Below are positions 36,580 through 45,621 of a stretch of DNA of 64,000 nucleotides, one piece after another. A program made the translations under genes and the position numbers. The DNA lies in assembly GCA_900102065.1 (NCBI GenBank), contig FMVK01000001.1, positions 124,001-188,000 on the forward strand. Reading direction: 5' to 3'. This stretch comes from Lachnospiraceae bacterium XPB1003. GTDB lineage: Bacteria; Bacillota; Clostridia; Lachnospirales; Lachnospiraceae. How positions within the stretch are numbered: the stretch's first letter is position 1; the number at the start of each line of letters is the position of its first letter. The notes below the pieces were generated by a model. It was not told where the DNA came from. It searched no databases and saw only the letters and a list, made by a program, of their open reading frames with translations.

Positions 36580-37395
36580 TTACTGCTTAAGCTGATTAGC
36601 CTGTCCCATCATCGTATCCGTAGTTGTGATGGCTCGGGAATTAGCTTCATATGCTCTCTGTGCCACGATGAGATTGACCATCTCATCTGCAAGCTGAACA
36701 TTAGATCCTTCAATATATCCCTGAGCGATCGTACTCTTCTTGAGCCCGTTGTTTGTAGCCTCATTAAGAGGTGTGCCGCTTGCCGCATTCTCAAGGTATA
36801 AGGAACTGTCTCTCTTCTCAAGACCTGCGGGATTGTTGAACTGCCACAGTCCTATCTTCATTCCCAGTGACTTCGCATTTCCTGTCTCATCGGGATAACA
36901 GAACTCACCGTCTGCAGTGACAGTGATCTTGCTGGCTGTCATATCTTTATCAAAAATAATAGGCTTGCCTGTGGTATCGAGAACAGGGTTACCGTCCGCA
37001 TCAGTAAGCTCCAGTCCCTTTGTTCCCAGAGAAACATTAAAATTACCGTTTCTTGTATAAGCTGTCTTGCCATCGGGAGTATTTACGGCAAAGAAACCGT
37101 CTCCGTTAATGGCAAAAGCAAAATTGTTTGAAGATTCAAGAAATGCTCCCTGCCTGAAAATCGTCGTTATGGAAGAGCTTCTTACACCGAGACCAACCTG
37201 GGAATCGATAGGCTTGGTATCGCCGTTTGCTGTGGTAGTCTTCGTCTGAAGCTCCTGGTAAAGCAGGGACTTGAACTCGTTCTGACTTGTCTTGAAGCCC
37301 GCTGTATTAACGTTTGCAATATTATTTGAGATTGTATCGACTGCTGTCTGCTGTGCAAGCATTCCGGTTGCTGCTGACCATAAAGAACGTACCAT
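36580..37395 (-). CDS. flhP: Flagellar basal-body rod/hook protein, FlgG type (FlhP)
   Basis: 271 aa. N-terminal flagellar rod motif MLAQQTAVDTISNNIANVNTAGFK and C-terminal NLIVAQRAYEANSRAITTTDTM are the two coiled-coil ends shared by rod and hook proteins. The middle has GFFAVNTPDGKTAYTRNGNF (FlgEFG domain). Length fits FlgG/FlhP. Order mbl-flhO-flhP matches Bacillus, so I use flhP; flgG is equally defensible. Exported by the flagellar type III system, without a signal peptide. Confidence 0.9.
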   Translation of the reverse strand: MVRSLWSAATGMLAQQTAVDTISNNIANVNTAGFKTSQNEFKSLLYQELQTKTTTANGDTKPIDSQVGLGVRSSSITTIFRQGAFLESSNNFAFAINGDGFFAVNTPDGKTAYTRNGNFNVSLGTKGLELTDADGNPVLDTTGKPIIFDKDMTASKITVTADGEFCYPDETGNAKSLGMKIGLWQFNNPAGLEKRDSSLYLENAASGTPLNEATNNGLKKSTIAQGYIEGSNVQLADEMVNLIVAQRAYEANSRAITTTDTMMGQANQLKQ

Positions 37396-37413
37396 ACTCT
37401 ATCCCTCCTGTCC

Positions 37414-38211
37414 TTAACCGTTTAAGCGGCCTATCTGATTGGCTGCTATCTGGAGTGAACTGTCATAAGTGGTGATGACTTTCTGATTGGCTTCGTACTG
37501 TCTGGAAACACTGATCATCTCAACCATTTCCGATACTATTCCCACATTGGAAGTCTCAAGATATCCCTGGAACACCTGTGCCTCAGTTGCATCCTTGGGT
37601 GTTGCACCTTCAACCGGTGTATAGTAGTTCTCACCGTAGTGCTCAAGATAATTATAATCCTCGAAATCCGTAATTTGAAGCTGACCCACTACCGCATCAT
37701 GCTGATAGATATATCCCATCTGATCGACTTTGAAATCCGCATTCGGATCAAGCTTAATATGTTCGCTGTTTGCACCTGATCCCTTGCCAAGAACGTAATC
37801 TCCGTCAGTCGTAACAAGATAGCCTTCCTTGGTAAGCTGGAAGTTACCGTCGCGGGTATACATTACAGAGATATCGCCTGCTTTATTCGTAAACTCGACG
37901 GTAAAGAATCCTTTTCCGCCAATGGCCATATCAACCGGTATGTCGGTAACCTGAAAGGCACCTTCAGACCAGTCTATATAGCTTTCGCCGATTTTAACTC
38001 CGGGATTGGCAGAACCGATACGTCTGCCGTAATAATATGCTTCCGAACCGTCCTTTATCTTATCGACAAGAACAGTATTGAACGACTGGCTGGTAAGACC
38101 TTCCTTTTTGAAACCGGTCGTATCTGAATTGGCAAGATTATTGGTCAGCGTATCCATACGCTGCTGTTCCTGGATCATGCCTGTATAAGCCGTGTAGAGT
38201 CCTTTTAACAT
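37414..38211 (-). CDS. flhO: Flagellar basal-body rod/hook protein, FlgF/FlhO type
   Basis: 265 aa. Start MLKGLYTAYTGMIQEQQRMDTLTNNLAN-type coiled-coil (positions 1-30), a central KGFFTVEFTNKAGDISVMYTRDGNF, and a C-terminal VEMISVSRQYEANQKVITTYD, the same rod-protein architecture as its neighbour. Ribosome site AAAGGAG. Placed directly after mbl as in Bacillus (mbl-flhO-flhP). Structural subunit of the flagellar rod. Confidence 0.9.
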   Translation of the reverse strand: MLKGLYTAYTGMIQEQQRMDTLTNNLANSDTTGFKKEGLTSQSFNTVLVDKIKDGSEAYYYGRRIGSANPGVKIGESYIDWSEGAFQVTDIPVDMAIGGKGFFTVEFTNKAGDISVMYTRDGNFQLTKEGYLVTTDGDYVLGKGSGANSEHIKLDPNADFKVDQMGYIYQHDAVVGQLQITDFEDYNYLEHYGENYYTPVEGATPKDATEAQVFQGYLETSNVGIVSEMVEMISVSRQYEANQKVITTYDSSLQIAANQIGRLNG

Positions 38212-38252
38212 CGCCTTCTCCTTTGCGGAAAGTCTGCCTTAAGGGCCTCCCT

Positions 38253-38288
38253 GCCGTATATATGCATCCGTGCATCCTATATATCGGC
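38253..38288 (-). other. Intercistronic hairpin between mbl and flhO
   Basis: GCCG (38253-38256) pairs with CGGC (38285-38288), extended by TATATA/ATATAT with a bulge and an inner GCA/TGC. The loop area has a GGATGCA direct repeat. There is no U run, so it is more likely an mRNA processing or stability element than a terminator. Confidence 0.5.
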
Positions 38289-38289
38289 A

Positions 38290-39288
38290 TTAATTGGCAT
38301 TATCATTATACCCTGCGAGAAATTCTATGTATCTTCCCGTTCCGATAGCTACACATGTCATGGGCTCATCGGCTGTCATGGTATTGATATGCGTACGCTC
38401 CTCGATAAGTTCTTCAAGTCCTCTGAGCATCGCTCCGCCGCCGGTAAGAACTATACCGCGGTCAACGATATCTCCCGCAAGTTCGGGAGGAGTCTTCTCA
38501 AGAACCGAACAGATAGTATCGAGTATCTGAGTGGTTGCTTCCTTAAGAGCTTCCTGAGTCTCGTCCGATGAAACACGGATTGTCTCAGGGAGACCGGTTA
38601 CGAGATTCCTACCTCTTACATCCATATAATCTACTTCAGTGCGCTTAAACGCCGTACCGATATTTATCTTGATATCCTCGGCTGTACGCTCACCGACCAA
38701 AAGATTGTACTTCTTTCTCATATAACGGACGATGGCTTCATCAAAGTCATCACCTGCGATCTTGATGGATGCACTCTCAACTGTGCCGCCAAGAGAAATA
38801 ACCGCAACGTCCGTTGTACCACCGCCTATATCGACGATCATATTACCCTGAGGCTTGGAAATATCTATTCCCGCACCTATAGCTGCAGCGATAGGCTCCT
38901 CGATGATGGTAACTTCCCTGGCACCTGCCTGGTAAGTAGCATCTTCAACAGCCTTCTTCTCAACTTCGGTAACTCCACTGGGAACGCAGACAGCAACTCT
39001 GGGCTTTCTGAAAGTCTTCTTGCCCATAGCCTTGATGATGAAATACTTCATCATCTGTTCCGTAACGGTATAGTTGGAAATAACACCCTGTCTGAGAGGT
39101 CTTACAGCCACTATAGTTCCCGGTGTACGTCCGATCATAAGTCTGGCGTCTTCACCAATGGCTTTTATCTTATTATTATCCTTGTCAAAAGCAACAACAC
39201 TGGGCTCCTTGAGAACAACGCCCTTGCCTTTGATATATACAAGTACGCTGGCGGTGCCAAGATCGATACCGACATCCGAATAATTCAT
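38290..39288 (-). CDS. mbl: MreB/Mbl rod-shape-determining actin homologue
   Basis: 332 aa. Actin-fold phosphate loops and signature: IDLGTASVLVYIKGKG (phosphate 1), EEPIAAAIGAG, DIGGGTTDVAVISLGG (phosphate 2), and IVLTGGGAMLRGLEELI (adenosine loop). It forms membrane-associated filaments that guide lateral wall synthesis. The gene order greA-mbl-flhO-flhP favours the Mbl paralogue over the mreBCD one, but I cannot separate them on sequence alone. It begins 11 bases after greA, with AAAGGGTGG as ribosome site. Confidence 0.93.
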   Translation of the reverse strand: MNYSDVGIDLGTASVLVYIKGKGVVLKEPSVVAFDKDNNKIKAIGEDARLMIGRTPGTIVAVRPLRQGVISNYTVTEQMMKYFIIKAMGKKTFRKPRVAVCVPSGVTEVEKKAVEDATYQAGAREVTIIEEPIAAAIGAGIDISKPQGNMIVDIGGGTTDVAVISLGGTVESASIKIAGDDFDEAIVRYMRKKYNLLVGERTAEDIKINIGTAFKRTEVDYMDVRGRNLVTGLPETIRVSSDETQEALKEATTQILDTICSVLEKTPPELAGDIVDRGIVLTGGGAMLRGLEELIEERTHINTMTADEPMTCVAIGTGRYIEFLAGYNDNAN

Positions 39289-39299
39289 AAATCCACCCT

Positions 39300-39788
39300 T
39301 TATCTGTCTTTTTCTACCCAGATATCAACCACTTCAAACTCCTGAACACCGGCAGGAGCATCGAAAGAAACAACAGCGCCCTTCTTTGCACCGGCTAATG
39401 CGCGTCCGAGAGGTGATTCATCGGAGATAACACCTGCAAGTGACTGAGCCTCACTGGAGCTCTTGAGCGTGATGCTCTTCTCCTTGCCTGTGGAAACATT
39501 CTTGATCTTAACTGAGCATCCAAAAGAAACAACAGAGGGCTTTCCGCGCTTCTGCTCTACATCAACGACTTCTACGTCCTTTAAGATCTCTTCGATCTCA
39601 TCGATCCTGGCCTGAACATCTCTCTGCTCATCTCTGGCAGCATCATAATCTGCGTTCTCGGAAAGGTCGCCCTGTTCTCTGGCTTCCTTGATCTTCTGTG
39701 AGATCTCATCCATTCTTGTGAGCTTTAAGTAATTGAGCTCGTCTTCATATTTTTTGAGGCCTTCTCTGGTCAGTCTGTTTTTAGCCAT
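39300..39788 (-). CDS. greA: Transcription elongation factor GreA
   Basis: 162 aa, standard size. The N-terminal coiled coil carries EAREQGDLSENADYDAARDE, with the acidic tip DLSEN that enters the RNA polymerase secondary channel to stimulate RNA cleavage. The C-terminal FKBP-like domain contains SDESPLGRALAGAKKG. A strong promoter is immediately upstream, and mbl follows after 11 bases, so greA likely heads an operon with mbl and the flagellar rod genes. Confidence 0.97.
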   Translation of the reverse strand: MAKNRLTREGLKKYEDELNYLKLTRMDEISQKIKEAREQGDLSENADYDAARDEQRDVQARIDEIEEILKDVEVVDVEQKRGKPSVVSFGCSVKIKNVSTGKEKSITLKSSSEAQSLAGVISDESPLGRALAGAKKGAVVSFDAPAGVQEFEVVDIWVEKDR

Positions 39789-39846
39789 TCCGGTATACCC
39801 TCCATTTAAAATTTCTTATTATTATAAAATTCCAAGATGACATCCG

Positions 39847-39876
39847 ATTATAACGCATAAGCGGAATATCTGTCAA
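39847..39876 (-). promoter_or_regulatory. Promoter of greA (greA-mbl-flhO-flhP unit)
   Basis: Minus strand: TTGACA (39871-39876), 18-bp spacer, TATAAT (39847-39852). It lies about 60 bases upstream of the greA ATG, which has GGAGGG as ribosome site. Confidence 0.88.
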
Positions 39877-39889
39877 ATAACAGAGGCTG

Positions 39890-40849
39890 TCATCCTATCA
39901 TTTCCAACAGTTCTTCTATGCCTTTGAATGTGGTCAGCTCGCAGGCTCTCTTTCTTAATGCTGCCGCTTCGGGAAATCCTGCGAGATACCATGCAACATG
40001 CTTCCTCATTTCTCTGATGCCGATGTACTCACCCTTACACTCTTCCATAAGCTCAGCATGATGTCTGATCATGCGCTTTATCTCTTCGATCTCCGGCTTG
40101 TCGTTGTTTACAGGCTCTTTTCCTTCCAAAACAGCCTTTATCTTTGCAAAGATCCAGGGATTTCCCCTTGCCGCACGTCCTACCATTACGGCATCACACC
40201 CCGTCTCTTCGAACATTTTCTTCGCAGCTTCCGGAGAATCCACATCTCCGTTGCCAATGACGGGTATACTTACCGCTTCCTTAACCTGTCGGATTATATC
40301 CCAGTCGGCTGTCCCGCTGTAATACTGCTCTCTGGTCCTGCCGTGGATAGTTACAGCTGCTGCCCCCGCATCTTCCATGCGTTTTGCAAATTCCACCGCA
40401 TTGACATGTTCATCATCAAAGCCTTTGCGGAACTTCACCGTCACAGGCTTCTTAACAGCTGAAGCTACTGCTTTTACTATATTTCCCGCAAGCACCGGAT
40501 CCTTCATAAGAGCCGATCCCTCATGGTTGTTTACAATCTTGGGCACAGGACATCCCATATTGATGTCCAGGATATCGAAAGGTCTGTCTTCAATGGAGGC
40601 AGCAATTTTCGCCATAAGCTCCGGTTCCGATCCGAAAATCTGGAGCGATACCGGATGTTCTCCCTCTCCCATTGCCATCAGTGCTTCCGAATTCTTATTC
40701 TTATAATGTATAGCCTTGGCGCTTACCATTTCCATACACAAAAGACCTGCCCCCGTTTCTCTGCAGAGAGTACGGAATGGCAGATCCGTTACGCCGGCCA
40801 TGGGTGCAAGGACGACAGGTATATCTATCGTTACACTTCCGATCTTCAT
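39890..40849 (-). CDS. dusB: tRNA-dihydrouridine synthase DusB type
   Basis: 319 aa flavoenzyme reducing uridines in tRNA with NAD(P)H. Seen: [42 protein letters not shown] with the catalytic Cys, ITVH-like [24 protein letters not shown], and [14 protein letters not shown] (FMN phosphate site). It overlaps coaX by ATGA. This coupling of coaX and dusB is common in Firmicutes. Confidence 0.95.
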   Translation of the reverse strand: MKIGSVTIDIPVVLAPMAGVTDLPFRTLCRETGAGLLCMEMVSAKAIHYKNKNSEALMAMGEGEHPVSLQIFGSEPELMAKIAASIEDRPFDILDINMGCPVPKIVNNHEGSALMKDPVLAGNIVKAVASAVKKPVTVKFRKGFDDEHVNAVEFAKRMEDAGAAAVTIHGRTREQYYSGTADWDIIRQVKEAVSIPVIGNGDVDSPEAAKKMFEETGCDAVMVGRAARGNPWIFAKIKAVLEGKEPVNNDKPEIEEIKRMIRHHAELMEECKGEYIGIREMRKHVAWYLAGFPEAAALRKRACELTTFKGIEELLEMIG

Positions 40850-41616
40850 TTCACATTCTTCTCGTAAATATATCTCAGTCCGTCAAGGGTGAGCATGCGG
40901 TCATAAACATCTATACAGTCCGTTTCTTCTGCGATTATGCTTCCGAGTCCGCCTGTGGCAACCACATACATCTTATCAAGATGCGCTTCTTCCTTCACCT
41001 TCTTAACTATGTATTCGGTCTGACCTATCTGTCCGTACACAAGCCCTGCCTGCATACTGGTTACCGTATTCTGGGCGAGTATTGAATCAGGCTTTTTGAT
41101 CTCTATCTCCGGAAGCTTGGCTGTATCTTCCCAAAGAGCCTTTGCGCTGATCTTGATACCGGGTGCTGTTATACCCGCAAGAAATTCTCCGTCCGCTCCG
41201 ATAAGGTCATAAGTGGTAGCAGTTCCGAAATCCATTACCAGCACGGGGCCGCCGTATTTTTCATATGCTCCTACCGCATCTACTATACGATCCGCTCCGA
41301 TCTCTTTGGGATTCTCGGTGACTATCTTTATCCCTGTCTTGAGTCCCGGGCCCACGATCATCGGATTTCTTCCCACATAGCGCTCAAGCGCACCTGTTAA
41401 TGCATGCATCACACCGGGAACAACGCTTGCAACGATGACTCCCTCTATGTCTTTTGTCTTAACCTTGATATTATCCAGGATATCCAAAAGAGTAGCTCCG
41501 TATTCATCCGATGTCCTGGGTGTGGATGTCATGATACGGAATGTATTCTTTAATTCATTTCCCTGATAAAGTCCGAAAGTGATATTTGTATTTCCTACAT
41601 CAACTGTCAAAAGCAT
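40846..41616 (-). CDS. coaX: Type III pantothenate kinase
   Basis: 256 aa. First step of coenzyme A synthesis by the CoaX-type enzyme. Motifs: [14 protein letters not shown] (ATP loop), [20 protein letters not shown], and [14 protein letters not shown]. The G-x-x-x-D-R motif and the aspartates match the K+-requiring CoaX family. It is separated from the next upstream gene by about 30 bases and coupled to dusB. Confidence 0.95.
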   Translation of the reverse strand: MLLTVDVGNTNITFGLYQGNELKNTFRIMTSTPRTSDEYGATLLDILDNIKVKTKDIEGVIVASVVPGVMHALTGALERYVGRNPMIVGPGLKTGIKIVTENPKEIGADRIVDAVGAYEKYGGPVLVMDFGTATTYDLIGADGEFLAGITAPGIKISAKALWEDTAKLPEIEIKKPDSILAQNTVTSMQAGLVYGQIGQTEYIVKKVKEEAHLDKMYVVATGGLGSIIAEETDCIDVYDRMLTLDGLRYIYEKNVK

Positions 41617-41646
41617 TTCTTTTCTCCCCGCGATCCTGTTCTGCTT

Positions 41647-42018
41647 TTACTCCTGAAAAGGCTCATGAAGTATGAGTGTTCTGTAATACATACTCAAAGC
41701 TTCCAGCAGATCGCTCTTCTTTCTTCTTATCTCACCTGTGAGAAGCCCTGCCGATATCTCATCATAGTAGTAATCATCCTCATCCGAAGCGGTATCCATT
41801 GATATTCCGCCGTCCGGTTCAAATACTATGGTGAATATCCCTCCGCATTCCTCCGTAAACAACACGCATATCACATGCAGCTCGTCCTGTATGGATTGCG
41901 GAAGATTTCCGAATTTTTCTTTATTGAAAAAATATTTCTTCTCATAAGCATTAGCTCCGCATAAGACCACACGGCCGTCATCCGAAACAGATGCATTGTC
42001 CTTCTTATCTTCACTCAT
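41647..42018 (-). CDS. DUF6145-like conserved protein of unknown function
   Basis: About 123 aa, soluble and acidic. VLCGANAYEKKYFFNKEKFG, QDELHVICVLFTEECGGI and the acidic SDEDDYYYDEI segment are conserved in Lachnospiraceae proteins I believe are named DUF6145; the name is from memory. ATG 42018 overlaps the birA stop in TGATG; a GTG one codon earlier (42021) is possible. Expressed with birA. No function can be suggested. Confidence 0.75.
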   Translation of the reverse strand: MSEDKKDNASVSDDGRVVLCGANAYEKKYFFNKEKFGNLPQSIQDELHVICVLFTEECGGIFTIVFEPDGGISMDTASDEDDYYYDEISAGLLTGEIRRKKSDLLEALSMYYRTLILHEPFQE

Positions 42019-43022
42019 CACACATACCCGTATATTCCTCTGACCGACACTTCGCCTGTCGATACAGTCTTTATCGTTCCATCGGAAAGCTTTACTATCA
42101 GCGCCCCGCTGTCGTTGATGCCTTCAGCTACTCCCGTATATTCTCCCTTGGGGTCAAGTATCCTTACTTCCTTGCCCTTGTTGATCAGATAGCTGTCATA
42201 AATATCTACGAAATCCGATACATCAAGATGCTCCGCAAAGATACCGTAATAGTATTCGAAATACTCCATGATACCGATTATCAGCGCGGTCCTGTCAACC
42301 TTTTCTCCCTTTTCGATACGGAGGGACGTCGCCATATCCTGTAATTCTTCGGGGAATAAAGTCTGGTTGGCATTGATACCCACCCCCACTATCACATGGT
42401 GAATATAATCGGGCTCGGCGCTCATCTCCGTCAATATTCCGCATACCTTCTTGGAATTGACAAGTACGTCATTGGGCCACTTGATCTTAACATCCAGATC
42501 ACGGTGCAGTCCCGTTATCACTTCCGCAACACTGATAGCCATAAGGAGCGTAAGCATGGGTGCCTTGTCCGGAAGAAAATCCGGTCTGAGCAGGAGACTC
42601 ATGGAAATACTCTCACCCGCAGGTGATACCCATGTCCTCCCTCTTCTTCCCTTGCCGCCGGTCTGCATATCCGCTACCACAAGAGATCCGTGCTCCATTC
42701 CCTCCTCGGCGAGATATTTCGCATCCTCATTGGTGGATTCGGTTTCCTTGTGATAGTAAACTCTCCTGCCCGCCCAAAGCGTGGTCATACGGCTCATCAG
42801 CTCACCGGAAGATAATATCTCCGGATAACTTATGAGATGATATCCCTTGTTGGTGACCGCCTCTATGTCATAGCCTTCCGCCTCAAGCTGCTGTATCACT
42901 TTCCATACCGCAGTCCTTGATACGCCAAGTTTATCGCTGATCTCCTGTCCGGAGATGTATCCCTTGGTATTGCGTAATTCCCTGAGTATCTCTGCCTTTA
43001 CGCTGATGATCTTTCTGTCCAA
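42018..43022 (-). CDS. birA: Bifunctional biotin ligase / biotin-operon repressor
   Basis: 334 aa. N-terminal winged helix (GYISGQEISDKLGVSRTAVWKV), then the ligase domain: the biotinyl-AMP loop GGKGRRGRTW, STNEDAKYLAEEG, IKWPNDVLVNSKKVCGIL, and a C-terminal SH3-like domain (DPKGEYTGVAEGINDSGALIV). Ligates biotin to carboxylases and can repress biotin genes. The start is TTG at 43022 with GAGGGG five bases upstream. The DUF6145-like gene is coupled downstream. Confidence 0.95.
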   Translation of the reverse strand: MDRKIISVKAEILRELRNTKGYISGQEISDKLGVSRTAVWKVIQQLEAEGYDIEAVTNKGYHLISYPEILSSGELMSRMTTLWAGRRVYYHKETESTNEDAKYLAEEGMEHGSLVVADMQTGGKGRRGRTWVSPAGESISMSLLLRPDFLPDKAPMLTLLMAISVAEVITGLHRDLDVKIKWPNDVLVNSKKVCGILTEMSAEPDYIHHVIVGVGINANQTLFPEELQDMATSLRIEKGEKVDRTALIIGIMEYFEYYYGIFAEHLDVSDFVDIYDSYLINKGKEVRILDPKGEYTGVAEGINDSGALIVKLSDGTIKTVSTGEVSVRGIYGYV

Positions 43023-43035
43023 AACCGCCCCTCTT

Positions 43036-44028
43036 TTAGAAAGCCCCGAGTGTAGCAGCCATCACTGCCTTGATCGTATGCATTCTGTTTTCTGCTTCAC
43101 GGAACACTTCCGACTGACTGCTCTTAAATACCTCATCGGTAACTTCCATCTCGTCGAGTCCGAATTTATCATGTATGGTCTTGCCGATCTCTGTTCCCAG
43201 ATCATGGAATGCGGGGAGACAGTGTAAGAAGATCGCTGTATCCTTGGCACACTTAAGCAGATCCATTGTAACTCTGTAGGGAGTAAGATCCTTTATACGC
43301 TCCTCCCATATCTCATCGGGTTCACCCATCGAAACCCATACATCAGTATAGATAACATCGGCATCCTTTGCCGCAGCCTTGGGATCGGTCTCGAGACTTA
43401 CGGATCCGCCGCTTTCTGCCGCCCACTTTTTGCACTGTTCTACAAGTTCAGCATTGGGGAAATATTTCTCGGGTGCTCCGACGGAAAAATGAATTCCCAT
43501 CTTTGAACAAAGTATCATAAGGGAGTTACCTGTGTTGTATCTGGCATCTCCCATATAGCAAAGCTTTCTGCCCTTATAATCTCCAAACACTTCTCTGATG
43601 GTAAGAAGATCCGCCAGCATCTGTGTGGGATGGTACTCGTTGGTAAGGCCGTTCCAGATGGGAACTCCGGCATATTTTGCAAGCTCTTCAACTATCTCCT
43701 GACCAAAGCCTCTGTACTCTATGCCTTCAAACATTGAACCCAGAACTCTTGCCGTATCGGCAATGCTTTCCTTCTTGCCGATCTGTGACGCCTTGGGATC
43801 AAGATATGTTGTTCCCATACCAAGGTCATGAGCCGCCACTTCGAAAGAGCAGCGTGTACGCGTACTGGTCTTCTCGAAGATAAGTGCGATATTCTTTCCC
43901 CTTAAAACATCAACGGGGATACCTTCCTTCTTCTTCCTCTTGAGCTCTGCTGCCAGATCCGTCAGATAGAGGATCTCTTCTGCTGTAAAATCTTTTAATG
44001 TAAGAAAATTACGTCCTTTAAAATTCAT
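43036..44028 (-). CDS. argF: Ornithine carbamoyltransferase
   Basis: 330 aa. Ornithine + carbamoyl phosphate to citrulline. Seen: carbamoyl-phosphate motif [51 protein letters not shown], and the ornithine-site HCLPAFHD. Length and motifs fit ArgF; catabolic ArcB cannot be excluded, but no arc genes are adjacent. It lies between an SPFH gene and birA with gaps of about 12 bases. Confidence 0.95.
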   Translation of the reverse strand: MNFKGRNFLTLKDFTAEEILYLTDLAAELKRKKKEGIPVDVLRGKNIALIFEKTSTRTRCSFEVAAHDLGMGTTYLDPKASQIGKKESIADTARVLGSMFEGIEYRGFGQEIVEELAKYAGVPIWNGLTNEYHPTQMLADLLTIREVFGDYKGRKLCYMGDARYNTGNSLMILCSKMGIHFSVGAPEKYFPNAELVEQCKKWAAESGGSVSLETDPKAAAKDADVIYTDVWVSMGEPDEIWEERIKDLTPYRVTMDLLKCAKDTAIFLHCLPAFHDLGTEIGKTIHDKFGLDEMEVTDEVFKSSQSEVFREAENRMHTIKAVMAATLGAF

Positions 44029-44040
44029 ATTACTTCACCA

Positions 44041-44973
44041 TCATTCCTTAGTGACAACTTCCTTGAAAGTAGTTGCCAGTCCTGCTATCCCCTGGAGATC
44101 CGAAGGGATGATTATCTTGGTTGCCTGTCCGTTTGCCATCTGCTGGAGAGCTTCAAGAGACTTAAGCTGGAGAACACTCTCATCAGCGCCTGCTTCTTTA
44201 AGCATCCTGATACCGTCCGCGGTAGCTTCCTGGACTTTTCTTATAGCCTCAGCCTGACCTTCTGCCTGTCTGAGGAGGGCTTCCTTTTGCGCCTCTGCAC
44301 GAAGGATCTGAGCCTCCTTCTCAGCCTGGGCGCTGAGGATCGCCGATTCCTTCTTACCCTCTGCCACAAGGATGGAAGATTTCTTCTCACCTTCCGCACG
44401 GGTAACGGCTTCACGTCGTTCACGTTCCGCCTTCATCTGCTTCTCCATGGCATTCTGTATCTCTGCAGGCGCCATGATATTCTTAAGCTCTACTCGGTTA
44501 ACCTTGATACCCCAGGGATCCGTTGCAAGATCTACGGATGCTCGCATCTGAGTATTTATAACTTCACGGCTGGTAAGCGTTGAGTCAAAATCCAGATCAC
44601 CGATTATGTTACGAAGTGTGGTAGCTGTAAGGTTCTCGATAGCGAGTATGGGATTGTCCACACCGTATGCATAAAGCTTGGGATCCGTTATCTGGAAAAA
44701 TACGATGGTATCGATACGCATGGTAACGTTATCCTTTGTGATAACCGGCTGAGGCGGGAAATCATAAACCTGTTCCTTAAGAAGAACCTTCTTTGAGATC
44801 TTGTCTATAACAGGCATCTTGTAATGCCATCCCGCATGCCATGTGTCAAGATATGTTCCGAAACGTTCAACAACATATGCATTCGCCTGAGGCACAATCC
44901 GGATTCCCGATATCAGTAAAATGATCAGGAATAATACCAGTACCGCTCCCAAGAATAATAATCCGCCCTCCAT
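44041..44973 (-). CDS. SPFH/band 7 membrane protein (QmcA/HflC-like)
   Basis: 310 aa. One N-terminal helix (LGAVLVLFLIILLISGI), then a band 7 domain with RIVPQANAYVVERFGTYLDTW and RIDTIVFFQITDPKLYAYG, followed by a long Ala/Glu/Lys/Gln coiled coil (AEGKKESAILSAQAEKEAQ) and a short tail. Such proteins build ring- or cage-like scaffolds with a partner NfeD-type protease or OB protein. The NfeD gene directly upstream supports that pair. Ribosome site AAGGAGG. Confidence 0.93.
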   Translation of the reverse strand: MEGGLLFLGAVLVLFLIILLISGIRIVPQANAYVVERFGTYLDTWHAGWHYKMPVIDKISKKVLLKEQVYDFPPQPVITKDNVTMRIDTIVFFQITDPKLYAYGVDNPILAIENLTATTLRNIIGDLDFDSTLTSREVINTQMRASVDLATDPWGIKVNRVELKNIMAPAEIQNAMEKQMKAERERREAVTRAEGEKKSSILVAEGKKESAILSAQAEKEAQILRAEAQKEALLRQAEGQAEAIRKVQEATADGIRMLKEAGADESVLQLKSLEALQQMANGQATKIIIPSDLQGIAGLATTFKEVVTKE

Positions 44974-45017
44974 TTGAAACCTCCTTATCGCCGTTGATTT
45001 ATGTATATATTATTGTT

Positions 45018-45464
45018 TCAATTGACCTGTTCAACTATGAGCTTAACGCCCTCAACCCTTAATACCTTCGCTCTTGCACCTTCCGGTATCAGTATACCCT
45101 CCGACGCAGATCTTACCGTCCATTCCATGCCGTTGAGTTCGGCCTTTCCCTTAGCTCCGATATTATCCACAGCCTCCGTGATCACGCATACTTCTCCGGG
45201 AAGTGTCTCAACATTGGTGGGAACCACCTTTTTGTTAAAATGCAGCATCGCTATAGGTCTCGTGAATATAAGCAGTATGATGGATACCACTAAAAATATC
45301 GCTATCTGAACAAACAGATTAGCACCGCAGAATGTGGATATGAGCGCAACCAGCGAACCGCCGGCAAACCATATTGTCGTCAGCCCCTGTGAGATGATCT
45401 CTATGATCACAAGTACGATCAGTGCAATCAGCCATATTATGGCCATTGTCATGATATCAGGCAT
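45018..45464 (-). CDS. NfeD-like membrane protein with OB domain
   Basis: 148 aa short NfeD. Four hydrophobic segments in the first 75 residues (IIWLIALIVLVIIEIISQG; SLVALISTFCG; ILVV), then an OB-fold ending GKAELNGMEWTVRSASEGILIP and VLRVEGVKLIVEQ. It lacks the ClpP-like protease of long NfeD. It sits just before the SPFH gene, the common SPFH-NfeD pair. Ribosome site AAAGGAGG. Confidence 0.92.
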   Translation of the reverse strand: MPDIMTMAIIWLIALIVLVIIEIISQGLTTIWFAGGSLVALISTFCGANLFVQIAIFLVVSIILLIFTRPIAMLHFNKKVVPTNVETLPGEVCVITEAVDNIGAKGKAELNGMEWTVRSASEGILIPEGARAKVLRVEGVKLIVEQVN

Positions 45465-45514
45465 ACCTGCCTCCTTTCTCCGTCCTCAAAATTAGCACAT
45501 ATTATAGTATAACA

Positions 45515-45543
45515 TAAAACCTCCTGCATTTCATTGCAGAAGG
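45515..45543 (-). terminator. Terminator downstream of the SleB-type hydrolase gene
   Basis: CCTCCTGCA / TGCAGAAGG nine-bp stem with one G-U on the minus-strand RNA, six-nt loop, and UUUU on the minus strand. It lies 80-105 bases past the stop at 45622 and just before the nfeD leader. Confidence 0.75.
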
Positions 45544-45621
45544 CTTTACGGTCAGTTACCTGTCATTCGACTTTTTCATCATGAACCCGTTTCCCGGGTC
45601 CTTAGATTCTTAATCAGATCT

